From positions 1,178,001 to 1,242,000 of the forward strand of contig OZ234496.1 of assembly GCA_965153455.1 (NCBI GenBank): DNA of 64,000 nucleotides. The letters run 5' to 3'. This DNA comes from Sphagnum compactum. Lineage: Eukaryota; Bryophyta; Sphagnopsida; Sphagnales. Position 1 is the first letter of the stretch; each line of letters starts with the position of its first letter. This document shows positions 38,829 to 51,236 of this stretch, one piece after another. The translations under genes and the position numbers were made by a program. The notes beneath the pieces are model-generated. The model saw only the letters and a list, made by a program, of their open reading frames with translations. It had not been told where the DNA came from and did not search any database.

Positions 38829-39590
38829 TGAAAATAATAAGGACATCTATCATTTGTTTCTATATATGTGAGAGGAAGGAAACATTACAAATTATTGGTT
38901 ATAGAAGTTCATATCCCAACCTATATTTACAATTGTCATGCCTTGTTATATGAACTATCATGTGTGGAAGTGAATGTACACAATTCATATTTGTAATGTG
39001 ATCCTAGGGAGGAAGAGAGTATATGTGTTTCTTGAGAAATTTGTGATAGTAGAATCCTTTGTCAAAAGAAATGGACCAAAATGAAAACAATCTTTCAAGC
39101 TATGATCCACGTTTTCATCTTTTGATTTCAATATTGGTGAGTAGTATGTCTATAAGACACAAGCAAAAATGTGAATAAATATAGTTGATAACTACTAAAT
39201 GTGCATCTGGATTTTTATGTTATAATGAAAAATATTAAATAGGTGTGGATGTGTTTTGATGTTGTCTCATAGATGTGAAAATTTATAAGACTTTGTTGAT
39301 CCCTTGAATTCAAAGAAAACTCTTATTTACTAAAGAAATTAGAACATGAATTAGAATTCAATATGTGAAAATGAAGTGAGTTTTGGGATTTTCAATAGCC
39401 CAATTTCAAAAAATTAATCTACTAGATTTGCTATTTGTTTCCAATAGCTAGCCTAAAATATAAAAGGATGCTTAAATATGTTTATAAGAAAAAACCATAT
39501 TGAAAAGCTTGGACAATAATGAAATTATCAAAAGTGATTCATTGGCCTTTGCATTAAAAAGGAGGCCTTGGTCTAATAACCAATGTTGTG

Positions 39591-42500
39591 CTTGTATATG
39601 GATTTTGATATATCAATTGGGTAATTATAAATGTACTTTATTATATATATATATACAATTCATGTGTAATAGTATAACATTGAACATAGGTAAATGCAAG
39701 TGTAAAATTGTGTAAAGCCATTTCATTTTGTGGAAAACACAAAAAAAATCATGCATACATTTACATAGTCTTACACATCATGTAAAACTACATACAATAA
39801 TTTAAATAAATAAATGAAAAAAGTTCACATTGTCAACATTAGGTACCTCACCCGTGATTCACAACACAAAAAGCCCAAGGTGAAGACTTGTGGTTATATG
39901 TTGCCCAAAACTTGTCTTGTTTACGCAAATTCAATAAAACTTTTGTCAATTGTAATTCTTGAATGGCAAAAGTCTTAATGTCTATACTAACACCTCTAGA
40001 TGAAACAAATTAGCTGCCCCTAAATGTAAGAACATATAAAGGCAAGGAAACATGGAAAAGTTCATTCAAGAAACTAAGTTTGTTTTCTTCATTTGGCAAT
40101 GGGCCTAAAGCTTCTGAGTTTGAATTCATACCTTTTGTCCACTTGCCATAGTCTTACACATAAAACCAAAACATGCATCATGAAATTTTGTTTTCACATA
40201 CTGTAGTACCTTTTCAAGTTCGACAAATTAGTGCCAAATAATTAATACAATTTGAAGTTTTTGTTTTAACACCACAATTTTTGGTTTTGAAAATTTCAAC
40301 ATATAATGATTAAATACAATAAAATCACAATGGCTCTCACAAAATATTTGTTGTACTTTAAATTAGACCTATCAAAGATAGCATGATTCAGTGAGGACGG
40401 TGTTGGTTCGAATACAGCTACCTTCTCTAAATATTCAAGTTTTTCAACATAAAGATCTTTTTCTTTTTTTTAATTTTGGCAAAACTGAAAATAATATAAT
40501 TAGTGCCAAAGCTGAAAAGGTATTACGGTATATTATTGGCAAATACACCACTTATAAATAAGAATTGAAATTTTGTAGATAAATTTGTGAAGAGAAAGCA
40601 AGGAAAGACAAAACAAAATATGCATATTCAAAAAATATTATGATCATTTTTTTTACAAAAAATAAAAAGTTCTAACAAAATGAGCATATTACACCTCCCA
40701 CTACCCAATATTAAGATTACGATTGCAAAAAGTAAAGGTATTACACTTCCCATTATCATAAATAACTATGGGTTTCTAAACAATAAAGCAAGACAATGAC
40801 AAAAAGGTGTGCAATATGACAAGGGGCAACTCACTCAAAATAGACTCAAGTTGTAACAATGCTAAGAGTTGGAAGGTGATCACAACACAAACACTTACAA
40901 AAAATGTAGATTGAAAGAAAGAACATGGGGAAACTTGCCCTAAAGCTTGTTGTGCAAGATGACAATATAAAGAGTTGCAAAACAATCACAAACAAGGCGA
41001 ACAAAATTGATAAAAAGAAAAGGGAAGAAGTAAGGAGTTCACTTGAAATAACTTGTTGTTGAAGGTTATAGCAACACAAAGTGTCAAGATAACAACAATA
41101 ACACCACTAGCTACATTGCAAAAGACTTAAACGAAGAGGAGCAACACAAGGAAATCACAAGACCACATTGAAAGACACTAAGCAAAATATCATGCCTTCA
41201 TACCTAACTTTTTTTTTCTTTCTTACTTACCCTCTTCTTTTCCTAAACCCTACCATTTGTCCCTTGTTTTGTTAAACCAACTCCACTTTCGTGGACAAAT
41301 CATCTTAATTCTCAAAGAAAAATAAAATAAAATGCAATGTGCATATGTAGAGGGTGTTTTCTATCGTGTTGATTTGTTCATTCTTTCAAAAAGGGGTTGT
41401 AATGAAATGAGAATATTGCACCTCCAAAAGTCATTGAATACTATGATTTTGTATAAAAATGAAGGTATTACATCATAGTTTACAATTCCGCAGTGAAAAT
41501 AAATATACATGGAATCATGTGAGCTTATTTCAAAATTACATGAAACATATGTGCAAGTGTAAAAATTTGGGCTTGTAAATGTAAATGATTCACACTTACA
41601 CACACAACATTGGTTTTAACTAGGGTTGGCAAGTTTAGGGTGCTAAAGAGGTTCTTTGGCCAAGTATAAGTTAGGTTCTAGAGTATCAAGGCCAAAGGTT
41701 CACAATTTTGTTAAAATCAGAATTAGATCATGCCCATTGAAACGGCCTCTTGTTGAAATTGGGACTACAACATGGACCATGCTATTAGCTTTTTCTCTTT
41801 TTTAAGTGAGTTTTTAGTCTCTAGCTAGCTAGGTGTAAGCTCGTTTTATAGTGCCAAAGCAAGGCCTTACTTGTAAGGTAAGTTTTCAGTTCTAAGTGGT
41901 TGCCCGGAATTAATAACATGTAATCTTTTGTCTTGAGCTCAATGCACTAGTTGAAGAAAACAAATAATGCACATAATTTTTAGTTTGAGTTGTGTTTAAT
42001 GAAGATAGAACCTGACTTGATCTTTTCAACTGGAGTGGACTCCATTGAAGATATCACAAAACCAAAAAATTGTTTTTAAAATTGCACTAAAGGTTCAGTG
42101 AAACCAAGAAAATCTAAAACCAAAGGTTCTTTCCAAATCAAGAATCAGTTAACACGGATTTTAACCAATGTTGGCCAGTTCTTAAAGTTTAGGAAGAATC
42201 TCCAATTCTGGTTTTAAAAATAAAATAGAACTATCTTGATTCCAATCTCCAAATTCACACATAAATGAAACAAGGAATCTAGTTTTAGGTTTGCTTCATC
42301 CAAAACAAAAAAACAAAATGGTTTTAATTCCAGTTCCAAAATCACACCCAATTCCTATCCAATTTCAGTTCTAAAATCTGGGTTAGATCAACTTCCCACC
42401 CTTAGCTAGTTTAGCTTGGCCATAGATGTACTCTTGGGGCAGTCAATTTCACAACACTAGAGTGGTAGCCTACAATGAAAGAATAATGGAAAACCACACT

Positions 42501-42949
42501 AGAGTTATTAGGGTTCAATAAAGGTAATCAATCATCAAGATGGGTAGTGTTTCAATTAGAAATTAAGTCAAGCACTTTGCACCTACAAAACCTACATTGC
42601 AGTTTCAGTCAAAGCAAAATGAGCACAACCATATCAAAAGTATGTTGAATGTTTCCAAACCCATATTGAGTTTTCCTCCAGTCATGAAGTTGCAACAATT
42701 TAACAGCATATCTTGTTTGCAATAATCAACAAGAAAGACATCAGGGTACGGAATTCAGTACAAACCAGGGGGCTGAAAACTCTTTCTACAAAGGCTTTGA
42801 AGAACATGAAAACAATTTACCACATCTGTACTTGAAACAAGTAACTGATGTTAGTGAGCTTAAACATGAATGTCGGCACCATGTGTGTGTGGGTGCATGT
42901 ATGCTACTTGTGTGTGTATGTATGTATCTACAAAATAATCTCAAGAACT
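39591..42949. other. Intergenic region between duplication unit 2 and the carrier gene, no gene seen
   Basis: AT-rich, with only short frames. At 40800-41110 the string 'aacaatgctaagagttggaa' and related strings recur in degenerate direct repeats of roughly 110-130 bp. From about 42800 rightward GC rises toward the carrier gene, with a TG/GTAT microsatellite at 42885-42930. Confidence 0.45.
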
Positions 42950-42977
42950 GTACAGTGATCAGAAGTGATCACTGTAC
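42950..42977. repeat. Perfect 12-bp inverted repeat with 4-nt loop
   Basis: GTACAGTGATCA at 42950-42961, loop GAAG, then TGATCACTGTAC at 42966-42977. It lies about 420 bp beyond the stop codon of the minus-strand carrier gene, so it may fall in its 3' untranslated region or terminator zone. Confidence 0.85.
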
Positions 42978-43396
42978 CCAGAGAGAAGAATTTGGGGACA
43001 GAGCTGAAGGATTGTTATTGTCATCTTAACATCAAACTAAGAGAGGCCTCGCTGTTTTATCTCACTGTAATAGTCCCCAGCTTCTGTAGTAAACCTACAA
43101 AGTCTTTCTCTCAACGGAATATAAACACACCGAACTTTGCAGCTCATTCAAATATAGCTGCAAATCAATATAGGTGCAGATTTCTAAGGTTGAAACTATT
43201 AAAGATATGCAGAGTTGGTGTGGACTGGTGTAGTAAGTGGAAGTGGGTCTGCTTCACAAAACAAAGATTTTGTCAGACAAAGCTTATGATTGTGAGCTCA
43301 TTAGCACTGCCAACTTGATGAGTGAAGTACAACTAAACTGCCTGCTGGTCACGTTTGCTTGAAATCTGGTTACACAGAAATGATTGATAGACACAC

Positions 43397-45697
43397 TTAT
43401 AAACCCCACATCATGAATCTGGCAGGAGAAAAATGTTTACCACTGGCCAGGGCCTCATTGTGCACCCTTGATTTTGCTGATGCTTCAGGCAATGCTTTCA
43501 ATTGCTGGCGTGCTCTTCGAGCTGACCGTAATATCCTCTTCATGGCTTCATAGCATACCAAAAACACTGCTGATGCTGGAACCTGCTGCCAAGTTTGTAA
43601 AGTTTAGCCCAGAGTTGGTCTAAAGTCTGGTCATACTTGAATTTTGGAAATTAAAATGCAAAACAAATTGGCTCATGTTCCACCTTTCTCATGTGATGAT
43701 ACAAGGATAATGAATATAATCCATATAACCATAATCCTCAAGGTTATCTAAGCCCAATTGGACACCTCAAGTCTCACATACTACAAACAAGTTCAAACGG
43801 TATGCAGCAGCACCTTGTAGAGAACTCGGGCTAGAATACCTCGACCAAACCCCTTCAGTCCCTGCAAGCATGTTGAAATGCAAATGTTTTCCATGTCAAA
43901 GAGCATATATCTAGAGGAAAATGCTGTAATCGAGCACATAGAGTACACAAAGCACAAGGACTGCAGAAGCTGTTGCAAAGGCAATTAGCAACACACAATG
44001 TTTGAAACGAATGAGTTTTTACCTCTTCCATCCAAATTTGCTTTGCTATGGATCGTAGTCCACCATGGACCACATTTCCACCTCGTGTTTGAGTCATCAC
44101 CCTAGTCTTGACCACATCCAATGGATTTGTCAAACTGCTGGCTACAGCCCCAGCAACCTGTCTCAGAGAAGTTCCCCAGAAGAGGTATCAGTAACAGAGA
44201 GTACTCCAAATTGCTTGTACACTCAAATCCACAAACAAACTTAATTTGTCAAAATCAAATAGGCTTTGGGAGAGAGGACCTACTGCACCCATCCAGAGAT
44301 CATTGGCCATGTGTTTGCCTGATTTGACAGTTTGTTGACCTCCTTCCTTCTGGAGCCTTTGTGAACGCAATTTTTTCAACATCTCAAACACTGTGAACTG
44401 CACAGCTGAGTAAGGAATGTCTCTGGCTATCTGTAGACACAATTGGGTAGTGCTCAGAAAAAAAACCTGAGAGTGAACAATTCAAGCCTTCCAATTGTCT
44501 CTGCTGGATTTGCAGGAGAAGCATATCAAAGGAAACTAAGCTAATTGACAGCTTGGAAGAATCTAGCAAGCTTTGCAGACAGCTCCATATGCGACCTATA
44601 CCCAAGGGTACTTCAATACCAATTTAGGCGAAGATACACACCATCTGCAATCAGTGAAGCTCATATCAAGGTATCCAGGCATAGTCAATTACCATGGAAG
44701 AGTACCCACAGTAAAAGCCTCGGATACCTTCCTTTGCCCAAAGCTGGCTTGTAGCCTCAAAGACATTCCTGCAGTCCGCCACCCAAACCCACTCAATTTG
44801 AATGAGATTTGTCCTCGGGTGTATGAACCGATTCAACCTCAAATTGGGCACATATGTGGCTGAGTCACCTATAAGACTAGATTTCAGTCTCATTGTTGTT
44901 GCACCTCTCACTGCTTGCTAACTCACTGCTTGCTAACCCTAGGGTTTGAAAAATCTGAATCTTATGCATCAAACCAGAAGATGCTACAGCAGATCCGAAA
45001 GCAAATTTGTTCGAACTTTTTGATTTTATTTTAATCTGAAACAATCTAGACAAAAGAACATGAGGCAGAAATGTGAGGTCTCACTTGTAAACAGCAGCTT
45101 GAACACGCTGCTTGATGACCTCTGGAGGGACACGGACAATGCTGGCAGTGACATTCCCCAGAGCAGCTGCAAGGACAGGAGCAAACTGATGTAATGGTGT
45201 GCTTTCAAGGGCGTTCTTGGAGAATTCATATCCTACTGCGAACACAGCCGATGACGGCGCCGAGACTGCGATCGATGCAAGAAAACCTGTGTAGAGACCT
45301 CCCAATCCACGCTCCTTCACCAGCCTTACCATACACTGGCTCAAGTTTCCGGCGTATCGTCCCCTCAGTTCACCAGCAGCCTGCGCCCGCCATCAGCGTG
45401 CCACAGAACATGAAATTTCTCCAGGGGCATCGGCACCGACCCAATGCCCGCCAGGCTTTTGTTTTTTGTAGAAAAAGTCTTTAGACGACAACCCACCTGA
45501 AGAAGAGTCTTGGATGTGTCGAAGGGCTGCAAAATGATTTTGGAAAGCGTAGATGCTGTTCCTCCTGCCAAAAGATTCTCTACCCAGTCGCCTGCTTGGA
45601 CTCCTCCTCCTCCTCCTCCTCGCATAGGCATCTTGAAGTCAACCTGTCTGGGCCCAACCTGCTGGCGAACTATTGCTGTCGTACTATTCTTCGCCAT
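43397..45697 (-). CDS. Mitochondrial carrier family (SLC25) protein, S-adenosylmethionine-carrier/mitoferrin-like
   Basis: Inner-membrane solute carrier. Seven exons on the minus strand: 45697-45497, 45380-45085, 44768-44693, 44430-44284, 44157-44023, 43861-43814 and 43582-43397. All have GT/AG borders and agreeing phases, giving 362 aa. The three tandem carrier repeats are marked by PFDTSK (58-63), PPEVIK (152-157) and PLDVVK (252-257), each followed in its repeat by a G-rich helix segment (GGLYTGF, IRGFYCGY, LKGFGRG). VPPEVIKQR in repeat 2 and SLTNPLDVVKTRVMTQ in repeat 3 resemble plant SAM-carrier-like and mitoferrin-like members. The substrate cannot be fixed by eye. The N-terminus has a Gly6 run encoded by a GGA microsatellite. 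The C-terminal tail of about 40 residues after the last helix is basic and extends beyond the usual carrier end. Confidence 0.9.
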
Positions 45698-47041
45698 GAG
45701 AACAGGCAGGGAGGGAGGGACTCCGAGGGAGGAGTGCGTGCAAAGTGGAATTTCTTCTCAGCTCGAGAGCCTTCGTCCTAAGTCTGAGAGTTCCAACTGT
45801 AATGCATCTACTGCTGGAAAAAATTAGGTGGGTAGACAGGAAACTTTGCTTATGATCCGAACAAGAACCTGATCTCAAAGGACCTTCAGGACCAACTGTT
45901 GCTACTCTCTCAAACTTTGCCAAATTCTCATCAAATTGCAGCCATTTTGCATTGCCTTCTTACGAAACCTACAGTATTCACTACCAACTGGGTGGTGCAG
46001 GTGCAAGTCAAGGCCTACCTTCCAGAATCGACTAACTCTTGAGCTTGATTGCAAACCATTCTTTCAGCACGAAGCATTGTACAGCTTCCTTTTCCAGTCG
46101 CAATGTGATGTCGCAGACATTCAGCAGCTACTACTGCTCTATTCCAATACCCAGTCAAGGGACCAGCTCTCGACAACAATGCCATGCTGCTGGTCCACCA
46201 GCATCTGAAGTCTTTGAGACTCCACACACTCCCCCGCTTTGACAAATTGACTTGTTCCAAGCTTCAGGAAAAGTTGACTCTTACCCAAAAAAGAAAAACA
46301 AAAACAAAACTCGAACTTGAAGGAAAAATTACTATTGGATCGAGAGTAGCTTCACTACAAGAATTTAACACAATTCACAGAGCTAAAAACCAAAAAACCC
46401 CCGAATCTTCTGCCAAAAAAAATTTATCCCGTTTGCTGTTGTGAAGATTTGTGACAACAAAACAACAGAAATTCAAATCCAAGAATCTTTCGGAACTCAA
46501 GTCCAAACGTTTCTTTCTTGTTCTTGTTCTTGTTTTATCGAAGTTCTTTTCCTAAAATTTGCTCTAACAATGAGAGAGAGAGAGAGGGAGAGTCTAGAGG
46601 CGGCAATGAGCGATTGGTGCACTGGGATTGCCAAATTACACCACTGCAATTGGAAAATTTTGGCACTGGAAAAACTTGCACTCCTGCAACACGAAATCTG
46701 CGGACCCATTTGAGCAACTGCGGTCGAGACCCATTTGAGCAACTGTGATGGGGAATCAGAGGGATATTCCATCTTTGGCCGCACGGGATATTCGGAATTA
46801 TGCTTCGAGTTTGTGCTCCGGCGGGAGAGTTCATTATCCCCCGATGAGCATGTGAAGGAAGCATGCTCGGTATCTGGTCTATGTAGTGTATCTGTATCCA
46901 GTCGCTTTCTTCGGTCACATGCATCCTCCCAAGAGTCCGTCCACAAACGTTGTGGGACTGATGGTACAAGACCTTGACCAGAGATTAATTGGAGGGACGC
47001 CACCTGCACCCGTTGGTTCTGCTTGGCATCTAAGTACCTAA
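45698..47041. other. Higher-GC region upstream of the carrier gene; probable promoter and 5' leader
   Basis: GC is higher than in the AT-rich spacers. Holds a GA microsatellite at about 46569-46590 and overlapping frames on both strands (170 aa minus at 46497-47009). A plus-strand frame at 46748-47041 is broken once by TGA at 46853. No domain recognised. The overlap of frames on both strands suggests composition more than coding. Confidence 0.4.
46748..47041 (+). pseudogene. Possible small open frame interrupted by one in-frame TGA (unknown)
   Basis: From ATG 46748 the plus strand reads MGNQRDIPSLAARDIRNYAS and on to TGA at 46853-46855. In the same frame it stays open for 61 more codons to TAA at 47039. 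The translation looks protein-like (few low-complexity runs) but resembles no family I know. It could be a decayed short gene, an exon start, or chance in a GC-richer stretch with a long antisense frame. Confidence 0.2.
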
Positions 47042-50000
47042 AATTAAGGTCCTGTGCAGATGCTGATTCCTGTTATGTGGAGGGGGCAATTTTCTCCTCG
47101 CCATTTAAACATGATTTAAACATGGTTTTTCTTTCTTTTTTGGCAATTTATATTCCAAATGTACCATTCGCCGCCAACGGTCTGTTTGACATCATCAAAG
47201 CGGATTTAACACATTTTAAAATGAAGTTATTACGCCAATTTTCGAAAAATTAAAAATTAAAATTAGTCCTCAGCTGGCATTGAAAAACCCGAGTTAGAAG
47301 ATCATTACAAATATTCATTGTCAAGGTGCATTGAGTTTAATGGCATATGTTCATTGTTGGAACAAATTTTGAAAGAGTCTAGAGATAAGATAAATTGTTG
47401 AACTTCAAGGAGACGTAGCACGGTGCTTGAGCCTTGGAGTTTGACTCTAGAGATTGCAACCTACAACTAGTGCGCCTGTAGCTTGTTATGACTTACAATG
47501 CTACTCTTTTCCTTTTTGTTGTAAGTTCTTGTGGTTGTTGAATCCTTAATGCATCTTGATTGTCAATTCTTATTTTTAATCATCTCTAATATATTAGGTG
47601 ACAACATTCAAGTTGTCGTAATTTCTCACTTGACTCATCCTTGCTTTGTAAGTTTGTAATGTGTGATTCACTCTTAGTTGTGTGCATTTCGGTTCTTGTA
47701 GATTCTCATTTGACTCATTTTTCTATGTAGTTTGCACTTCACACTTAAACATGTGCATTATTAGTGTGAAGCTAAACACGTTGATTCTATTAAATTGTGA
47801 CCATCAATTAGGTTGACATTGTGCATTTGATCATCATACAAATTGATTTGTGTTTCAATTGGTTGTTTGTGAAATCAAATTTGCCAACATGATTCATAAT
47901 TCTTAAGCAATGCAAAAACCATACATGTTTACCTTTTTTTCATTGTGTGTTTACACAATCGAGTCTACAAGTGTTGGGGAGTGCTAATGTGAGGTTGAGC
48001 ATTGATTTGTTTTAATCCAATCATGCACATGTTTTTCTTTGTCTCAATTTTCTGAATTCATTTTTGTGTCCCTAGGATGACTTTTTTTTAATATACTCTC
48101 AATTGTGTTTTTGTGTCTCCACAATTGTTTTTGTTATGGCCCCTTTTTAAGCCCCTTGGAAATTTCAAGTATAGATGTTTGTTTAATAAGATTTCTTGGG
48201 TTGGTGAATATAGCTCCCAAGGGAGTCTAATGGGAAGTTTATACTAAATGAAGCACATCCACCTCATGTTGACTTCAAAAGTGAACTTTTACCTCAAGGA
48301 ACTCAAAAAAAATTGAAATTAAAAATAAGAGGAGACAAAGGACTTATGTTTGGTTTCAAGAATGCCTTTAGCAAATAGTATAGTTAATGAGGAAAAATTG
48401 TTGTATGCAATTAGTTTTAAATAAGATCGTGCAACAATTTATGCATGAGGGCGGAAAGAAATTGGTTTAATGTGTTATTGTGTGTTATGCATTTAAAGAA
48501 TGGAAACACATGAATGATTATGAGTCTATGAACTCATTGTTATAGGTTATTCTAAACAAAAATTGTTTAAGAAGCATAATTGGTTTGATAACGCAAGTTG
48601 GACCATGACTGAAATCTTGCATGACATCATAATTGCTACCACTACCAAGGTTGTTTCATCAACTAAATGCATTTCCATGTCTTGTGATGAAATCATTAGT
48701 GTCAATAATTAGAACTAAATATAAACACACATGTTATGTGATCCAAAATCGTATGTGTGTCCCCATTTTAATAACCCTTCAAAAAGTGGTCAGAGGTTCA
48801 AATGCAATTAATTTAACAAAGGTATTCAACTAGAATCTAATGATTAAGGGAGGGTTAATAAAAAACGCCATGTAATCTAAATAAAATTTTATATTGCATA
48901 AACCTTGTACTAATCTTGTAATGCAAGTTTTGTTGAAGTTGAACATGGTGAATAGGTTCAAAAACTTGTTCTTTGAACTTTATGTATTTATTTATCTTTA
49001 AATCCCAAAATGCACTTGGAATTTTAATGTGAGCTTGTTAAGATCATGAAAACTAAGGATAACGTTACAATGTCAAAAAAGGTGAAAACAAGATGGATCT
49101 TATGTTAATGCTTGTCAATAGAGTTTTAGGTGAATATTGCATTTTAGTTGTTTAGATGGCATTTAATTCTACTAATACTAACTCTTCTACTAAGTTTAAT
49201 TTGAGTTTATTATGAAGAGGTTTTGTATGAGCTTGTTGCATGTAAACACACTTTTGTGGTACCAATAGAAGAAACATATTACCAAAATCACACAAAATTT
49301 TGAACCAATTTTATTCCAATTTTATTTATTTTATTTTTTTTATTTGTCTATTAGATTACACCATGTGGGCGTTATCTTTCCCACCTATGCACACACCTAT
49401 GAAAAATCATGTGTGGATAGATTGTTGGCATCCTATCACTCTACCATGATGAACCTAAACATGGTTTCATAGGTATTTTCTTAAGATTCATCATCTCATC
49501 CCTAACCCATTATCTTAAGTGTCCTTGCATTTACACATATGTTTTCTCCTATATATCTATTCCAAACCAAAGGGTAAGTTGGCACCAAGTGGTCATTGAG
49601 ACAAAAAAAAGGCATGATAACTATATATTTGTGTTATTGGCTACAATGGCCCTTCTAGACTTCATGTTTCTAACCTTTAGAAATTGGTCAATAAACCATA
49701 TCTACCTCAATCAATTACCTTTTAAAAAAATCAAAGAAAATGCCATTTGAATTATTCCTAAAACTTAGAGGCCAAGAGACAAACAAAAAAATTATGGTCC
49801 TTAAATTGTGTCCTAGTTCCAAATGAACCTTCATTTTTACTTTTTTGGAACATTTCTTTATATGCATTCATTGGGGGTGAATGCATGTTATGATGTACAT
49901 AAAACATTGTTGCAAGGTGATTGTTTTTAAGATTTATCTAAATTTGATGCATCATGGTGGATTTTTTGGAAAATATTTTGTTATGAAAATTTGCAATAGA

Positions 50001-51106
50001 TTATGGTTTATATCCCAATCTATCATTTTGTTATGAAATTGATGCACATATGAACAATTCAATAATTAATCAGATTGCATTTTGAATTTATGATAATGTT
50101 TGTGCAACATTATAAGTGTAAAAAAAAAACTACATAATAATAAATTTAATGAAATTTTGTCCATGAAATTCTGCACATAACAAAAAAAAAACCACAAGGA
50201 ATAATCTTCTTTGGATCAAAGCTTTCAATCATAGAGGAGTCATTTTTTTTTTGTATTTAAAATTTATGTGAGTAAAAATATAGGATCCCATAGATTGGTT
50301 GTTGGGTAAAACCTATAATTCAATTAAATCTATAATAGGATTATGTTTGTTCTTTACATTCAAATATAATTAATATAAGGTATGCATTAATAATAAGTAT
50401 TAAAAGTTTTTAAAAAATATAACGTATGTATAAAAGACTTATAAGAGGTATTAGTTATTAGTATGTTCAATTACTAAATGGAGAGGGTGTGATTTTATAC
50501 TAAAAGTTTAGAATAAAAGAAATAACATTAATATGTTATTTATTTGGTTAGGACAAGAAATTGATGAAGGCCTAAAGGGTGCATTGACAATAAAAAAAAC
50601 CAAAAGCGCTAGGGACTCAATGTTTTGAAATGACTGGGTTCAATCATATTTACACCATTCATTTTGAAATATATAAAATCATTCACTGAACTTTTGGCAA
50701 TTTTATCTACTTATATACATTAAAGAAATTCAAGTACAATTAAAAAATTGAATGTGTAGACAAAATGATTATCCTTTGAATATAAGAAATGATTACATCT
50801 CCAAGATAAACTACACATCCCAAAATTGTATATAAAATTGAACTTTACAATATTTGGAAGAAGTTTATCACATAAAATCACTTTTTAAACATACAAAAGT
50901 TGAAAATTGAAAATAATTTATGCATTTTTCAAGACAGCATGATAGAAATCAATGAAATAAAATATTTAATTAATATATTACCTCCATAAATTTTATCCAT
51001 GCCCTTCACCATATAAAAATGAACAACTTTTGTTAAAGACACATCATCAAATTTTGTAATTTAGAGGGCCAAAAACATGTTTGAACCAAATGTGTAGATA
51101 TGTGTA
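47042..51106. other. AT-rich intergenic DNA, no gene seen
   Basis: No frame above about 70 codons except in low-complexity sequence, and no transposon protein motifs. Long A/T homopolymers near 49330, 50130 and 50260. Confidence 0.45.
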
Positions 51107-51236
51107 CACTATAAGAAAAATGGGGTTTTGTAACCAACTTTGTGATTATTTTTGTCCAAGGCGACTAATGTTTTAATTTCATGTGACAAAAATAGTCGCA
51201 TTGGACAAGTCGGAAAAACCCATTTTTCTTCTAGTG
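51107..51236. mobile_element. 130-bp CACTA-type MITE with GTA target duplication
   Basis: Begins CACTATAAGAAAAATGGG at 51107 and ends in the complement of CACTAGAAGAAAAATGGG at 51236 (one mismatch in 18). It is flanked by direct GTA repeats at 51104-51106 and 51237-51239. Inner sequences are also complementary: TTGTCCAAGGCGACTA near 51153, and TAGTCGCATTGGACAA near 51194 with one mismatch. The whole element can therefore fold back on itself. Confidence 0.88.

Larger units (their letters stand above)
28640..39590 (+). repeat. Segmental duplication unit 2 (contains PLP-C)
   Basis: Collinear partner of 15740-24610. It is longer because of unit-specific insertions: a MITE at 31137-31509, about 415 bp at 34255-34672, a CACTA element at 36932-38828 and replacement sequence around 29940-30385. 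It lacks the sequence corresponding to about 23530-24500 of unit 1. Confidence 0.75.

Noticed and set aside
40405-40430. tRNA-like B-box string (GGTTCGAAT)
   Set aside because: No matching A-box or cloverleaf could be built around it.
46497-47009. 170-codon minus-strand frame
   Set aside because: Contains the GA microsatellite translated as Ser-Leu repeats, overlaps plus-strand frames and has no recognisable domain.
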